From contig OZ010613.1 in NCBI GenBank assembly GCA_963932145.1, positions 35,677,613 to 35,741,612 of the forward strand: a stretch of 64,000 nucleotides of DNA, in the 5' to 3' direction. Shown piece by piece: positions 20,541-31,081 of the stretch; positions within the stretch are counted from its first letter, which is position 1, and each line of letters starts with the position of its first letter. The notes beneath the pieces were generated by a model. It was given only the letters and a program-made list of their open reading frames with translations. It had not been told where the DNA came from and searched no databases. This stretch comes from Acanthosepion lycidas (Eukaryota; Mollusca; Cephalopoda; Sepiida; Sepiidae). The position numbers and the translations under genes were made by a program.

Positions 20541-21575
20541 TTTTTTAGTCATTTTGGCCTCAAGCAAGGCAATAAATCCACTCAGACACAAGGTCACTGA
20601 ATGTTGTAGAATATGAGAAAAACAAATTAAGAAGAAAAAACAATAAAAGAACAGAAATTCAGAAGATAGCAATTGACATCGCATTTAAATTTTTGAAGAT
20701 CAAAGTTGACTGGGAAGCAAGAAACCAAAAGAGTTTAAATGAGAAATGCAAGAAAAAGATGAAGAAAAGAAATCTGTGGAGAGCCATGAAGAGAAATGGC
20801 ATTATAAAAAATAATAATAATACTTCAATCTTATTCTTTTCATCAAAGAACTTTTTGGGGATAATGAATAACTGAATCAAAGTTGACTAGGGAGAAAAAA
20901 GCCAGAAGAGAGTTCCACAAGTGGGAAGTGTGGGAGATAAGACTTAACATGAAAAATCACAGTTACATCAAAAGCCATTTTAATTGTAAACCATGGCACC
21001 TATCAAGTACTGTGCTTAAATTAACTCAAATTAAAGGTACTGTAGAGGAAAGTCCATCAAAATAATTATCATGAAAGTATTTATTAAAAAAAAGACAAGG
21101 AAGTGATATTATAGGGCTCATAAAGGGACTGCAGCCAAGATGTCATGTCCAGACCAATAATATTGCAGATTCATCTTTGTATCAAGAATCTTTAAATATA
21201 TAGCATGAGCACTGGACCATATGTGGCAGCAATATTCAATGTATCAATGAATAGTAGACTTAAGATAAATCTGAGATTCTGGTGAGAAAAATTGTCTTGC
21301 ACAGCACAGTGAACCAACTTTCTTGGTAGCATTCTTAGCAAGTAATTCAATATAATCTTTCCACTTCATGTCAGTAGAAAAGAGTTTGAGAAAGTGCTGT
21401 CAGTCACTCATCTGGAGCTTAGCATCAGTCATGCTGGTGTAAAAGGCCCTCCCAGACTATTAATAGAGAGCAATTTCATTTTGGAGGAATTGAAATTAAC
21501 AAGCCATTCCTTGCCCCAGTTAACAACAGACTGTAAGTCATTTTTCAGATCAGCTGCCAATTTGACCTCATGCAT
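20541..21575 (-). mobile_element. J-LINE 3' fragment with an internal insertion
   Basis: One of the longer J-LINE copies. 'gatcaaagttgactgggaagc' at 20698 recurs as 'atcaaagttgactagggag' at 20876. The 141 bases between are an insert of R-LINE tail plus SINE start ('tctgtggagagccatga', 'tggggataatgaataactga'). After it the LINE proceeds to the 'gagcaatttcattttggagg' region. Coding is decayed throughout. Confidence 0.7.
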
Positions 21576-21660
21576 GTATCAGTTTTAAAATTCCATGTTT
21601 GTTTTGTGTTTCACTGGTTGTGTAGTCATCATGTATAAATTTGCCAATGTTTTTATTGTC

Positions 21661-21833
21661 TTTTTTTAAGCAAGTTCATCCCAAGCAAGGCAGTAAATCC
21701 ACTAAAGCACAAGGGGGCTACTGAATATGAAAGAATAAAAAAAAAAAAAAGAAACATTATTAAAGAGTGAGAACAACAGAAGTGTAATCAAGAATACAGT
21801 AGGTAACCATTGATATTCTATGAGAAGAACTGC

Positions 21834-21864
<31 letters not shown>

Positions 21865-21990
21865 CTAACGTACAACTTACAGTTACATCTAGCCAATTGT
21901 AAAGTGATGAAACCTTTCTGCCAATCTAGCTCTGCACTTAAATTCATAAAATGTAGTTACCATAACAGAGAGAACACCACTGCATTTCTG
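21661..21990 (-). mobile_element. J-LINE 3' fragment
   Basis: T run, then 'catcccaagcaaggcagtaa'; minus-strand coding 'FITLQLARCNCKLYVRSFFF'. A 24-base A run interrupts it at 21836-21860. Confidence 0.7.
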
Positions 21991-21999
21991 TTGCTTCAA

Positions 22000-22320
22000 G
22001 TCTCTTCTTCATCTTTCAGGAGATTGTCCAGCATTCAAAGCCATAAAGGAGGACAGATAATAGTTCAGTACTCTTTGTTTCTAAAGAAATTTTCCTGTCT
22101 CTTAATACTTTACTTTGCTTCTGGAATGCATCTTTGGCCATCCCAATGCACCTTCAAGGACTCAGTGTCACACTTTCCACCCTTTGTTCGAACACCTTTC
22201 AGATATTTAAATTTTTGCACTCGTTTGATTTTACTATCTTGGATTTGTAATTTGCATAAGAAGCAGGAGGCTATTATGTTGATAGTTGGAAGGATCAGAC
22301 TGTTATATATCAATTTTAGA
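22000..22320 (-). mobile_element. R-LINE RT fragment
   Basis: Minus strand reads 'QIQDSKIKRVQKFKYLKGVR' then 'GGKCDTES', the 'KYLG...D..C..EI' segment downstream of the RT catalytic box, in the same register as 8635-8740. Confidence 0.6.
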
Positions 22321-22454
22321 AATCTGTGTTTTTGTTTTCGCTGGTTGTGTAGACATCACATGTAAACCTGATGGTATCCATGTTTATGTTTGAAATGTTA
22401 ATGTAATTTAAGGGACTGTTAAATATTGGGTTCATTTTAATTGTATGACAAATA

Positions 22455-22612
22455 TGTAGAATTCTTCCCCCCAGTTATGGGTTAATTAGTAAAACTGGTA
22501 TCACTAAACTATTATTAACTCAACAAAAAACATTCTTAGGATCTAAAAATATTTTCTGGCTTTAAATAACTTAAGGGTTGATAAATCATAGAAAAAAAAA
22601 CAATCAATCAAT
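22455..22612 (+). repeat. 5S-SINE 3' half
   Basis: 'agttatgggttaattagtaa', 'atcactaaactattatta', 'ggatctaaaaatattttctg', 'gctttaaataactta' and the tail 'caatcaatcaatc'. Shows the family's 3' end in plus orientation. Confidence 0.7.
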
Positions 22613-22743
22613 CAAAAAAAGAAGGCTTAGTTATTTTCTTCCAATCTGTTATAGAACAGAACATTTGAATACTATTACAGATCCAGTCAAATTTCAGTGA
22701 ATGTGGAACCAAAAACAACTAATTAAATAATTTTAAAATCCAA

Positions 22744-23052
22744 TATATGATAGTAGTAGGCCTCTGTCGGTTAGGTTTGACCATGGGTAGCATCCTAGTT
22801 GTCTACTTGGTTGGAGCAACAACGTCCATGACAATAGAGGCCGATACGGGAGTGACAATCTCTGTTGCAGAGGTTGCATGTGTGTTCTGTCCCTGGTCTG
22901 TTGAAGTTATCACTTTGCTTTCTGTGGCTCACCTTTCTGTGGCAACTTGTGTCAGCTTCCCCTCCCCTGACTTAAGGTGTTTGGTCAGGGTTCCTCTATA
23001 CTTGAATCATATGGCTGCCAAGATCTGCCAGAACTCTGTGTTGATGCCCACA
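22744..23052 (-). mobile_element. LINE C-terminal fragment with CCHC/CCHH-type zinc motif
   Basis: Minus strand reads CNLCNRDCHSRIGLYCHGRC (22806-22874), like the 'C.iC.R.C.SRIGL..H.R.C' finger at the C terminus of many LINE proteins. Preceding minus-strand sequence 'TLTKHLKSGEGKLTQVATER' fits the linker. Frames are broken. Confidence 0.55.
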
Positions 23053-23055
23053 ATA

Positions 23056-23440
23056 TATGATAGCATATAAAATTCCCACATTCTTTTTCTAAAAAAAAGG
23101 TCTCCAAAAATATGTCCCAGGTCTGTGATGCAAAGTTGAATTATGCATTATATGACCAGACATTGTATAATATCAAAACTAGTCTTATAAATTGTAATAC
23201 CAATACTAGTCTAGTAATATTAAATGTAAACAACAGTTATGTCTTACATATTAAAAAATACAGTAAAATATTATTTTTTTTAAAAATACATAGAAAAGAA
23301 AGGTGATATCAACAATAGCCGACAGGTTGTGGAAGGACATTTTTTGTCAAGTAAAAAAGTAACGTGTACAAGTCTATTGCCAGATAAAACATTGGAATGC
23401 GCTTTTTTTTTCTTTTTTTGGTGCTTTATGCCAGGGAATT
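23056..23440. other. Unassigned AT-rich DNA
   Basis: Nothing recognised. Confidence 0.4.
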
Positions 23441-23600
23441 TTTTAGATAAGACTGAAGACTGTCTTCTCATCAAGACATGTAAACAGTTTAAGGCCAATT
23501 AACAGACCAGAATGTAAACAAAGTAATCCAATATGCAATTAGTAATAGTCCAGGCTGGTGCATAAAAGAAACAGAATATTCTCTGGCTGGTGCATAAAAG
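23441..23600. repeat. Unnamed dispersed repeat Q, copy 1
   Basis: 'agataagactgaagactgtc', 'ttctcatcaagacatg', 'ggccaattaacagaccagaa', 'caggctggtgcataaaag'. A second copy is at 25001-25150. Class unknown. Confidence 0.6.
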
Positions 23601-23678
23601 GCCAAATGTTACAGGGTGTATGTTATACGAAGGACAATGAAGAGCAAAAAGAGGGATGGGAGGGAGAAAAGGGTGAAA

Positions 23679-23990
23679 GGGGAGGGGATAGGAAAAGAAT
23701 GAAAGGGGAGGGGATAGGAAAAGAATGAAAGGGGAGGGGATAGGAAAAGAATGAAAGGGGAGGGGATAGGAAAAGAATGAAAGGGGAGGGGATAGGAAAA
23801 GAATGAAAGGGGAGGGGATAGGAAAAGAATGAAAGGGGAGGGGATAGGAAAAGAATGAAAGGGGAGGGGATAGGAAAAGAATGAAAGGGGAGGGGATAGG
23901 AAAAGAATGAAAGGGGAGGGGATAGGAAAAGAATGAAAGGGGAAGGGATAGGAAAAGAATGAAAGGGGAGGGGATAGGAAAAGAATGAAA
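23679..23990. repeat. 26-bp G-rich polypurine array, 12 units
   Basis: Exactly 12 units of 26 bases, each GGGGAGGGGATAGGAAAAGA followed by ATGAAA, almost without variation (one unit has GGGGAAGGG). The plus strand is nearly all purine. Open frames of 'PSPFILFLSPPLSFFSY' type on the minus strand are repeat artefacts. Confidence 0.97.
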
Positions 23991-24026
23991 GGAGATGGGG
24001 GGGGTAACCGTCCCATTTCTATTCCC

Positions 24027-24030
<4 letters not shown>

Positions 24031-24058
<28 letters not shown>
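24031..24058. repeat. (GT)n microsatellite
   Basis: 14 GT units. Confidence 0.95.
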
Positions 24059-24059
<1 letters not shown>

Positions 24060-24063
<4 letters not shown>

Positions 24064-24520
24064 TCACTTTAAACCTTATTTTTAGTAGATAACCATATTT
24101 GAGAAGGTACACCATGTATTTTTTTAAACAGTATATTTATTTATTTTTGTCTACCAGCCTGAATATTTGAGAAATCTTATTAAAGAAAAAGATGTGCCTC
24201 CCAGTGGGATTTGAACCAGCAACAACTTTTTCAGGAGAAGCTGTCATTAGATCTGATGTTCTTTAGCCCAACTCAGACATGAAGTGTGTTGCCAATCAAG
24301 GAAGGTATAATAATGTCTTATAAGCACAAATGCTTCACAGATTTTTGAAAGTTCATGCCTGCTCAGTTTCACATCTGAACGTAAACAAAGCAGTTTGTTT
24401 GCTGTCGGAGAGTGTATCTTTTTGTTTAATGAGATTTACTGACTATTCAGGCTGGTAGGCAAAAATAAGTATACTGTTTAGAAAATATATGGAGTGTCTA
24501 CTCTAATAGAAAAAATGTAA
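24060..24520 (-). repeat. T element: tRNA-like core between inverted arms
   Basis: Minus strand contains a strong pol III box B, GCTGGTTCAAATCCCACTGG (24201-24220). The downstream SINE-like tail ('aataagatttctcaaatatt', 'caggctggtagacaaaaata') recurs in inverted orientation at 24430-24515, giving arms of roughly 85 bases around the tRNA-like part. The same arrangement recurs at 45089. Confidence 0.6.
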
Positions 24521-24712
24521 GCTTGGAATAGATTCTCAATGAGAAGAGATACTCAACAATTCTATACAGCTGGAGATTGTGACACAGCAAGTCCCCAAGA
24601 AAATTATGAAATTTGACCAATTACAGGGAGAATTTTGAGGCCATATGAAATGTGTATTCTCAGGACAATATTAGCTACTTTAACCCACCGGCTTATGATT
24701 CAATCACTAAAA

Positions 24713-24835
24713 TGGTCATTATTTACATCATTCGGACCATTGTCCTCATCAAGATGAGGACAATAGTCCGAATAATGTAAATAATGTACATAATACCTCA
24801 TCTCAGAAATATAGACAGACACTAAAATGGTCTTA
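24713..24835. repeat. R-SINE tail fragments head-to-head
   Basis: 'tcattatttacatcattcgg' through 'cctcatc' is followed directly by its inverse (centre near 24752, arms about 35 bases). Then comes 'acctcatctcagaaatatag'. The short phrase 'cactaaaatggtc' flanks both sides (24706 and 24822), possibly a target-site duplication. Confidence 0.65.
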
Positions 24836-25000
24836 TTTTAAAAAAGTAAACAAAGAAATTATAATAATATAATTTGATTTTATTGAAAAGTTGACTCATT
24901 AAAAAAAAGTTGCTTCATGGACCCCTCTGGGATTAGGGGACCTGAAGCTTAAGCTTCATTAGTTTCCCTTAGTAGATCTGCTACTGGTATCTGTAATGTT

Positions 25001-25150
25001 TTCAGATAAGACTGGAGACTGTCTTCTCATGATGCCATCTGATCATGGCCAATTAACACACAAGAATGCAAATAATCCAATAGTGAGTAGCCCAGTCTGG
25101 TAAACAAGAGACAGACAGATGGAATATTCTATCGACAAAAATAGAGGGAT
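25001..25150. repeat. Unnamed dispersed repeat Q, copy 2
   Basis: Matches copy 1 across 'cagataagactggagactgt', 'ggccaattaacacacaagaa' and 'cagtctggtaaac'. Confidence 0.6.
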
Positions 25151-25228
25151 ATATTTTCTATAAATTTAACAGTGTTTTTAACCACTTCCTCAGCATAGAA
25201 ATGTATATACGTTTTTACTGAAAGTATC

Positions 25229-25812
25229 TTTGAAATTTTCTCAAATTCTTAAATAAAATATTGACAAGATTCCCCGAGGAATCTTGAATTTTACCATAAA
25301 GAGAAGGAATAATCAGAAATTTTGTGAACAAAGCACCAAAGATGATGATAGTTTGAACAATAAATGGCATATCAATAACATTTTATTTCAGGACTTAAAC
25401 ACACTCTTTGGAAATTGCATCAACTGAAAAATGTTGGTCAAAACAATATTGTACAATAATAAAATCTATTAAGTTGGGCAAAAAGTTGATTATTGTACTT
25501 TTGCTGCAAGAAGGCTTTAGGAGTGTTTAGTTTATTAAGAATGATTGCTTTACATTGTTTTGTGGTAGTGGCCATATTATTGTTAGTACAGTGACTTCAT
25601 GAAAAAAGCAAAGTTCTAGATTGGTAGCTAGGTATCACCATTTTACTGTTGAAATTGTTAGATGTCGATGTAAGTTATATTTCAATAATTTCTACTTTTG
25701 CACTTCTAAGCTATGGAACTCTTTTCTGGTTTCTTCAATAGAGAAATATTACATCTTCATTTTAATTGCTTTATTTACATTGATAGATATAATATCTTGA
25801 ATTTTTACTAGA
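25229..25812 (+). repeat. Left arm of 584-bp inverted repeat
   Basis: Reappears reverse-complemented at 30499-31081 with only a handful of differences over its length. It contains a plus-strand J-LINE scrap (about 25610-25775) and the edge of a satellite unit. Part of it (25408-25455) is duplicated just inside, at 25812-25860. Confidence 0.92.
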
Positions 25813-25867
25813 TTGTTTGGAAATTGCGTCAACTGAAAAATGTTAGTCAAAACAATATTGTACATGC

Positions 25868-26210
25868 ATGTTGTTTGTTTTTATTGACTGCACAGTATAG
25901 TTGGGTCAGTTGGGCACTGTCTTTTAGAAAAAGAGCACAATGATGCAATTCACTTTGCCAGAAATTTAGAAATGGCATGCTGAACTGCTTGGCATTTGTG
26001 CTGGAAGCTCCAATACAAACATTTCAGCATGTCTGGGTGAGGACAATGCAGAGGATTCAGAAAAAGTTGGATGTTATATCTAGTCAACCTCATTAAGTTT
26101 GAAGTGATCACTAGTGATGGTGACATTATGCCTCTATTCATCTTCCCCCAGGGCTTCAGACTCAACTCTGAAGCCTACATCAAGTGTCTTGAGGAGTAGC
26201 TTTTAGCATT
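25868..26210 (+). mobile_element. Mariner-family fragment, copy 3
   Basis: Starts with the shared leader 'gtatagttgggtcagttggg'. It has the HTH-region remnant and then jumps to 'VITSDGDIMPLFIFPQGFRL' followed by 'NSEAYIKCLEE' (about 26103-26197), which lies between the first and second catalytic Asp in mariner transposases. The segment between is deleted. Confidence 0.7.
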
Positions 26211-26231
26211 TTGATGAGAATTTGAGAGTCA

Positions 26232-26775
26232 TTCTTGACTGCTGCCATATATGGTCTGGATCCCCCACTGTTCATCTTATGGTCCTCGATAAAAATCCTG
26301 AGATGGATATGCAATGTTATCTGGCATCTCATTTACAGTTGCTCTCTCAGACATGCCGTCACTTCCTTTAGCCATTTCTACAAATACTTTTACAGTAACT
26401 GCACCGATGAGCTACTTTCGCTAGTTCCCAAACTGCATGAATTTAAACGTGCTACTAGTTTGACATTTCAGCCCCACCCTTTCACTGTCAAAACAGTTAA
26501 ATGTAGCTGTCTCTTCTACTCCAATGGCTTCATGTCTCGCACTTCCTGTCTATGGAACTCCTTTCCTCTTACTTGATTCCCTGATAGCTATAATCTCCAA
26601 CTATTCAAATGCAATGTCAATTGACATCTCCAGATGCCTTGATCTATTCCATGTCCTTCTCTTCATCCTTTCCTCTCTCATGCCTCTTTACTCTTGCTCC
26701 CACTTTCTGTAACTCCTTGCGTGCTAGTGGTACTCCCGCCTTGCTTGGGGTGAAATACTTTGAAAAAAATTATAT
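26232..26775 (+). mobile_element. J-LINE 3' end, plus strand
   Basis: Encodes 'CCHIWSGSP' (26250-26276), 'FSHFYKYFYSNCTDELLSLV', 'HPFTVKTVKCSCLFYSNGFM', 'SRTSCLWNSFPLT': the RT C-terminal region of a Jockey/CR1-like LINE. It ends with the 3' UTR 'ctcccgccttgcttggggtg' and a short A/TA tail. One of the clearest open stretches of this family (113 codons). Confidence 0.8.
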
Positions 26776-26869
26776 ATATATATATATGAAAAGAATTCTT
26801 GTCTTTTAATGAGATCCTACAGGAAATAGAAAATCTCCAAAATATGATGACATTCTTTCGCAATTCAAG

Positions 26870-27273
26870 GTTTAGTCTGGTTTGTTTTGCAGCATAACAA
26901 TATCAATGGGTTATTTAATGCAGACAAAATTTTAATATTAATGGTAATATTTTTTTCAAAAATGTATTGCTTGGTAATAATGTATGGCTGGTAATAATTT
27001 TTTCTTCAAAAATGTATTGTTCGTAATAATTTTTCCAAAAAAATATTGCTGGTATTAAAACTTATTTTTATACTGTCATAGTATTTTGACACCTTTTTTT
27101 TGTGGGGGGGGGGTAACTATATGCCCATAGCTGGGACCTTGACAAGTGCTACCACCCCAGGTCAGAGTGGACCTGGGAACACCAGCAATTAAGAGGTGGT
27201 TCCACGTTCCTCAAATCCTCCTGATCAAAGACCTTGTTGTCAGATGTAGTTTATTGTCATATCCAGGACAGCC
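26870..27273 (-). repeat. K-SINE, near full length
   Basis: Flanked by CAATTCAAG at 26861-26869 and 27274-27282. Contains tail 'tttgttttgcagcataac', internal 'aaaatgtattg(c/t)' units, and head blocks 'tgcccatagctgggacc', 'cagagtggacctgggaacac', 'cagcaattaagaggtggttc'. Confidence 0.75.
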
Positions 27274-27352
27274 CAATTCAAGACCATCAGAGAGCACAAT
27301 GATTAAAATATTGAACAAGCTTCTATCAAGTTAATCAGTTCAGTTACATAAT

Positions 27353-27410
27353 TTTGATTGATTGATTTATTTAACAGCATATCAACTCATAGGTCATTTA
27401 ATGCTGAAAT
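27353..27410 (-). repeat. K-SINE tail fragment
   Basis: 'ttgattgattgatttattta' followed by 'acagcatatcaactcatagg': inverse of the K-SINE 3' tail only. Confidence 0.6.
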
Positions 27411-27653
27411 TTAATTTTCTCAAAACTTTGAAGTAATAAAAATATGTAATTTGGCTTTCAAAATTAAAGACTTTGTAAATGATACTCAGCTTTTGTGTAT
27501 ATACATGTTCATGGAGACATGATTACTAGAGGCAGTGATATGCATGTTTTATGCTTTAGTCTTGCTGAAGTTATATTTTGGAATACAGTTTGATTTCTTC
27601 AAGAAATTATAGAATATCAGATGGATTAATGTCATAAAAGAGTTCTTTTATGT

Positions 27654-27998
27654 TGGTTGCTTTTGTTTAGCAGCATTTCAACCTTGATAGGTCATTTAAT
27701 GCCAAATCTAAATATTTTTAACACAATTTTATGCCTTTAATTAAATATATTTTAAACATAATTGTATGCCTTCAACAACAGAAAAAATGTATTGTTAGTC
27801 ATTTTACTATAAACTGTAACTTTAGTAATTCTATCAAATTGTATTGCTGGTCATTTTACAATAAAAAAATTATTTTTATGCTTTCATAGTGTTTTGCTTG
27901 AGGATTCTCTATTTGCTCATAGCTGGGACACTAACAGGTGCTACCACTCTAGTTCTTGCTGCCAGATGTAGTTTATCATTGTACCCAGGACTGGGCTC
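27654..27998 (-). repeat. K-SINE, diverged
   Basis: 'agcagcatttcaacc', 'gtcatttaatgcc', 'tttgctcatagctgggacac', 'gatgtagtttatcattgtac'. The head is shortened by a deletion after 'gctaccactctagttc'. Confidence 0.65.
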
Positions 27999-28184
27999 CT
28001 ACCTAACACTAATGCAATGCCAAATAAGTTGACAGAGGTATGGATGAATAAACATTTGGCAAAAATCACTCCCCTATAACTATTTTACTTGTTCAAGTAG
28101 GAGTAGCAAAAGGTTTATTACTCCAAAGTCAACTCAAGAAGCATTTAATTAATGGGCTTGTCAATAAAACAGAATTTATAATTG

Positions 28185-28440
28185 TTATAGAAAAAGTATG
28201 CTTATACTTAGAATCAGAAAGAGACAGTTGAAATTTCTAGGACATGTAACAAGAGGGCTTGGAGAATATGACACTCACAGATCATATTGAAGAGAAGAGG
28301 GACAAAGGAAAGTAGCAAGTAACCAACCTAACTAATGGTGAAAAGAAAAATAACACTAAGATATACAAAAGGTAGGAAGTTGTAGAGAGCCATAATCAAC
28401 TACATCCTGAAGGAACCTGTTACACATATAAAAAAAATTA
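28185..28440 (+). mobile_element. R-LINE C-terminal fragment
   Basis: Reads 'IRKRQLKFLGHVTRGLGEYD', then the '...REEGQRKV' segment and 'tgtagagagccataatc', the typical end of L1/R-type LINE proteins ('RKRQLKFLGHI.R...L'). Broken. Confidence 0.65.
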
Positions 28441-28569
28441 TATAAATGGTAGCCAGGAAATACTAAATTGTTTGAAACAAATTTAAAGAAAATAAGAAAC
28501 CGTTTTTCTAAAATAAATTAATCTAAGGTGACTACAATATGTAATGGGCTCACCCTCAGAGATAATGAA

Positions 28570-28735
28570 TTTTTTTTTTAATCAATTCACTCCAAACAAG
28601 ATGATAATGCCACCAAAACATAAGAGGTTATAGGGAATGAAAGTAACTGAAGTAAAGATGCCAAGTCAGGATTGATTACATTACAGATCGTTCTTTGGAT
28701 TACCATAAAAACAAAAAATCTATTTGACTGTGTTT
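28570..28735 (-). mobile_element. J-LINE 3' scrap with internal deletion
   Basis: 'ttcactccaaacaagatgat' then a jump to 'cattacagatcgttctttgg'. Confidence 0.55.
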
Positions 28736-29689
28736 CTGGAAATATTCAACTGTCTCACCAACAAGGCAGGCATTTTTATTTTTTTTTTTGACTGTGCAAA
28801 ACATCTGAATTGATTGGCCAAGTTTGTGTTTCCTTCATAAATTTATTTCTTTTAGCTTAAAAACAAAACGTAATGTTTGTTTGTCATTAATTTCTTTTAG
28901 TGGAATTCAAACATTAATGTCATCATTTGCGATACTTTATCTCAAGTAATCAAGCAGTTGAATGTTTTATAGTGGATGACAGATTTAATGGACCTGCTGT
29001 GTTTGTTACTAAAAATCATTACCATGTTGAAACCTCCCACACCATTTAGATAATACATTTAATCCTGTCATTCGGAGAATTTAGTTATTTATTTCAGAGT
29101 TTAAAGAAAACTGACTTTTTTTCTTGAAAAAGAAATATCACATCTGAAGACTTGACATTTCTTTTTATAATATTTGAAAGAACTTTCATTGTATTATTTC
29201 CAGAAAATTACCATTTAGCTAAAAATATGTCTGGTCTATAATAAAAAAACAAAAAACAAAAACAAAAAAACTTGACATTCTTTGTTATCTCCTTTGATAC
29301 TATTGTATTATATGATTTTATATATTACAAAGAAGTAGGAAACAGTTAAGTACACAAATAATAAAGATAAGAAACATTACATTGTACATTGTTTCTTTGT
29401 TACTTCCTTTGAAAGTGTTACAATATTTGACATGTTATAAAGAAGCTGAAAACGGCGAAGTGCAAAAATAAAAAACATTGAAAATTGATTATGATATTAA
29501 AAAAATACATCACAAAGATCAATATCGATAAAATCAATTAGTTTGATACATTGTCTGTAACTTAGTGAAAATTATTTACTACCTATTGTTAAATTGCTTC
29601 AGTGTGTAGTATTTGCTACTCAGACTCGTCTGGTTGAGTAATTACCACTGAAAAGGGAGCTCAATCCTTATTTGGTGACAAAAGGACTA
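28736..29689. other. Unassigned AT-rich DNA
   Basis: No gene seen. 29300-29470 shows internal near-repeats ('gaaacattacattgtacat' and 'cattgaaaattgatt' types) but no clear array. Confidence 0.35.
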
Positions 29690-30530
29690 AAAAGATTTGA
29701 TAATGCTTTATTTAATAAAAATCAGTGATAATAATTGCAAAACAAAACTGAAATTAATATGAGAGAAATACCAGTAAAAAATGAATATCTGACAATGTTT
29801 CATAGAAATCCAAAAAAAAGCAAAATGGTTGGCAATGCTCCATCTAATAAAAAACCGAAGTAATATTACTGCAAGTGAAAATTAAGTCATTAAAATGAAG
29901 ATGAAAGAAATATTAGTCAAAAGTTAATAATGGCTGACAATGTTTCATTTAATAAAAATTCTAGATAATGTTATTAGGCTGGTGCAAAAATATTGTCGTT
30001 TTCTCACATATGTTACTATATGAGAAAACGACATTATTTTTGCACCAACCTAATACTACAGGTGTAAATAATTGTAGTAATGTAATTTCTCACACTCCCT
30101 ATCACCTATGTGGACTGACTACATCAGTAGATATAGTGAGCACAGGTTATACCTGGGGGCCTGCTTTGGGAATTACTAGCCTGCTACTCAATTCCCTGTC
30201 TTTCAGTAGTGTATTCTCTTTCTCTCATCTATGCATGTGTTGCTGTTCCCTCACTCAAGAACCCCCTTTGTCTGTTTGTAACCTCTTTAAAGTTACAACA
30301 ATAATGCAATTATAAAAAAGATGAAAGAAATACTAGTCAAAAATGAATAATGGCTGACAATGCTTTATCTAAAATGAATAATGGTTGACAATACTTTATC
30401 TAATAAAAATTCAAGATAATATTGCTACAAGTGTAAATAAAGCCAAGCAAAATGAAGATGTAAGAAATACTAGACAAAAATTAATAATAGTTGATAATTT
30501 AATAAAAATTCAAGATATTATATCTATCAA
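29690..30530 (+). repeat. ~115-bp satellite array, interrupted
   Basis: Units share 'ttgacaatgctttatctaat', 'aaaaattcaagataatatt', 'gtaaataaagc', 'aaaatgaagatgaaagaaat'. About five units are recognisable, diverged from each other. Interrupted at 29974-30310 by a MITE and an unrelated 250-base piece. One more isolated unit lies at 43884. Confidence 0.75.
29974..30053. mobile_element. 80-bp palindromic mariner MITE (MADE1-like)
   Basis: Begins TTAGGCTGGTGCAAAAATA and ends with the inverse, flanked by TA at 29972-29973 and 30054-30055. Arms of about 35 bases pair almost perfectly around a 10-base loop. Length, ends and architecture match the MADE1 type of mariner MITE known from vertebrates. 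Confidence 0.9.
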
Positions 30531-31081
30531 TGTAAATAAAGCAATTAAAATGAAGATGTAATATTTCTCTATTGAAGAAACCAGAAAAGAGTTCCATAGC
30601 TTAGAAGTGCAAAAGTAGAAATTATTGAAATATAACTTACATCGACATCTAACAATTTCAACAGTAAAATGGTGATACCTAGCTACCAATCTAGAACTTT
30701 GCTTTTTTCATGAAGTCAGTGTACTAACAATAATATGACCGCTACCACAAAACAATGTAAAGCAATCATTCTTAATAAACTAAACACTCCTAAAGCCTTC
30801 TTGCAGCAAAAGTACAATAATCAACTTTTTGCCCAACTTAATAGATTTTATTATTGTACAATATTGTTTTGACCAACATTTTTCAGTTGATGCAATTTCC
30901 AAAGAGTGTGTTTAAGTCCTGAAATAAAATGTTATTGATATGCCATTTATTGTTCAAACTATCATCATCTTTGGTGCTTTGTTCACAAAATTTCTGATTA
31001 TTCCTTCTCTTTATGGTAAAATTCAAGATTCCTCGGGGAATCTTGTCAATATTTTATTTAAGAATTTGAGAAAATTTCAAA
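30499..31081 (-). repeat. Right arm of 584-bp inverted repeat
   Basis: Reverse complement of 25229-25812. Example differences: 'gaccgctacc' against 'ggtagtggcc'. The inner end merges with the satellite array. Confidence 0.92.

Noticed and set aside
23609-24115. 168-codon minus-strand frame rich in Ser, Pro and Phe
   Set aside because: Produced by the 26-bp tandem repeat, whose unit happens to lack stops in that frame.
24195-24225. True tRNA gene
   Set aside because: A good box B is present but no full cloverleaf; the sequence continues into a shared repeat tail.
25229-31081. Polinton-like element with long terminal inverted repeats
   Set aside because: The arms have suitable length, but the interior holds only mariner, LINE and SINE debris with no polymerase, integrase or capsid-like coding, and no target duplication.
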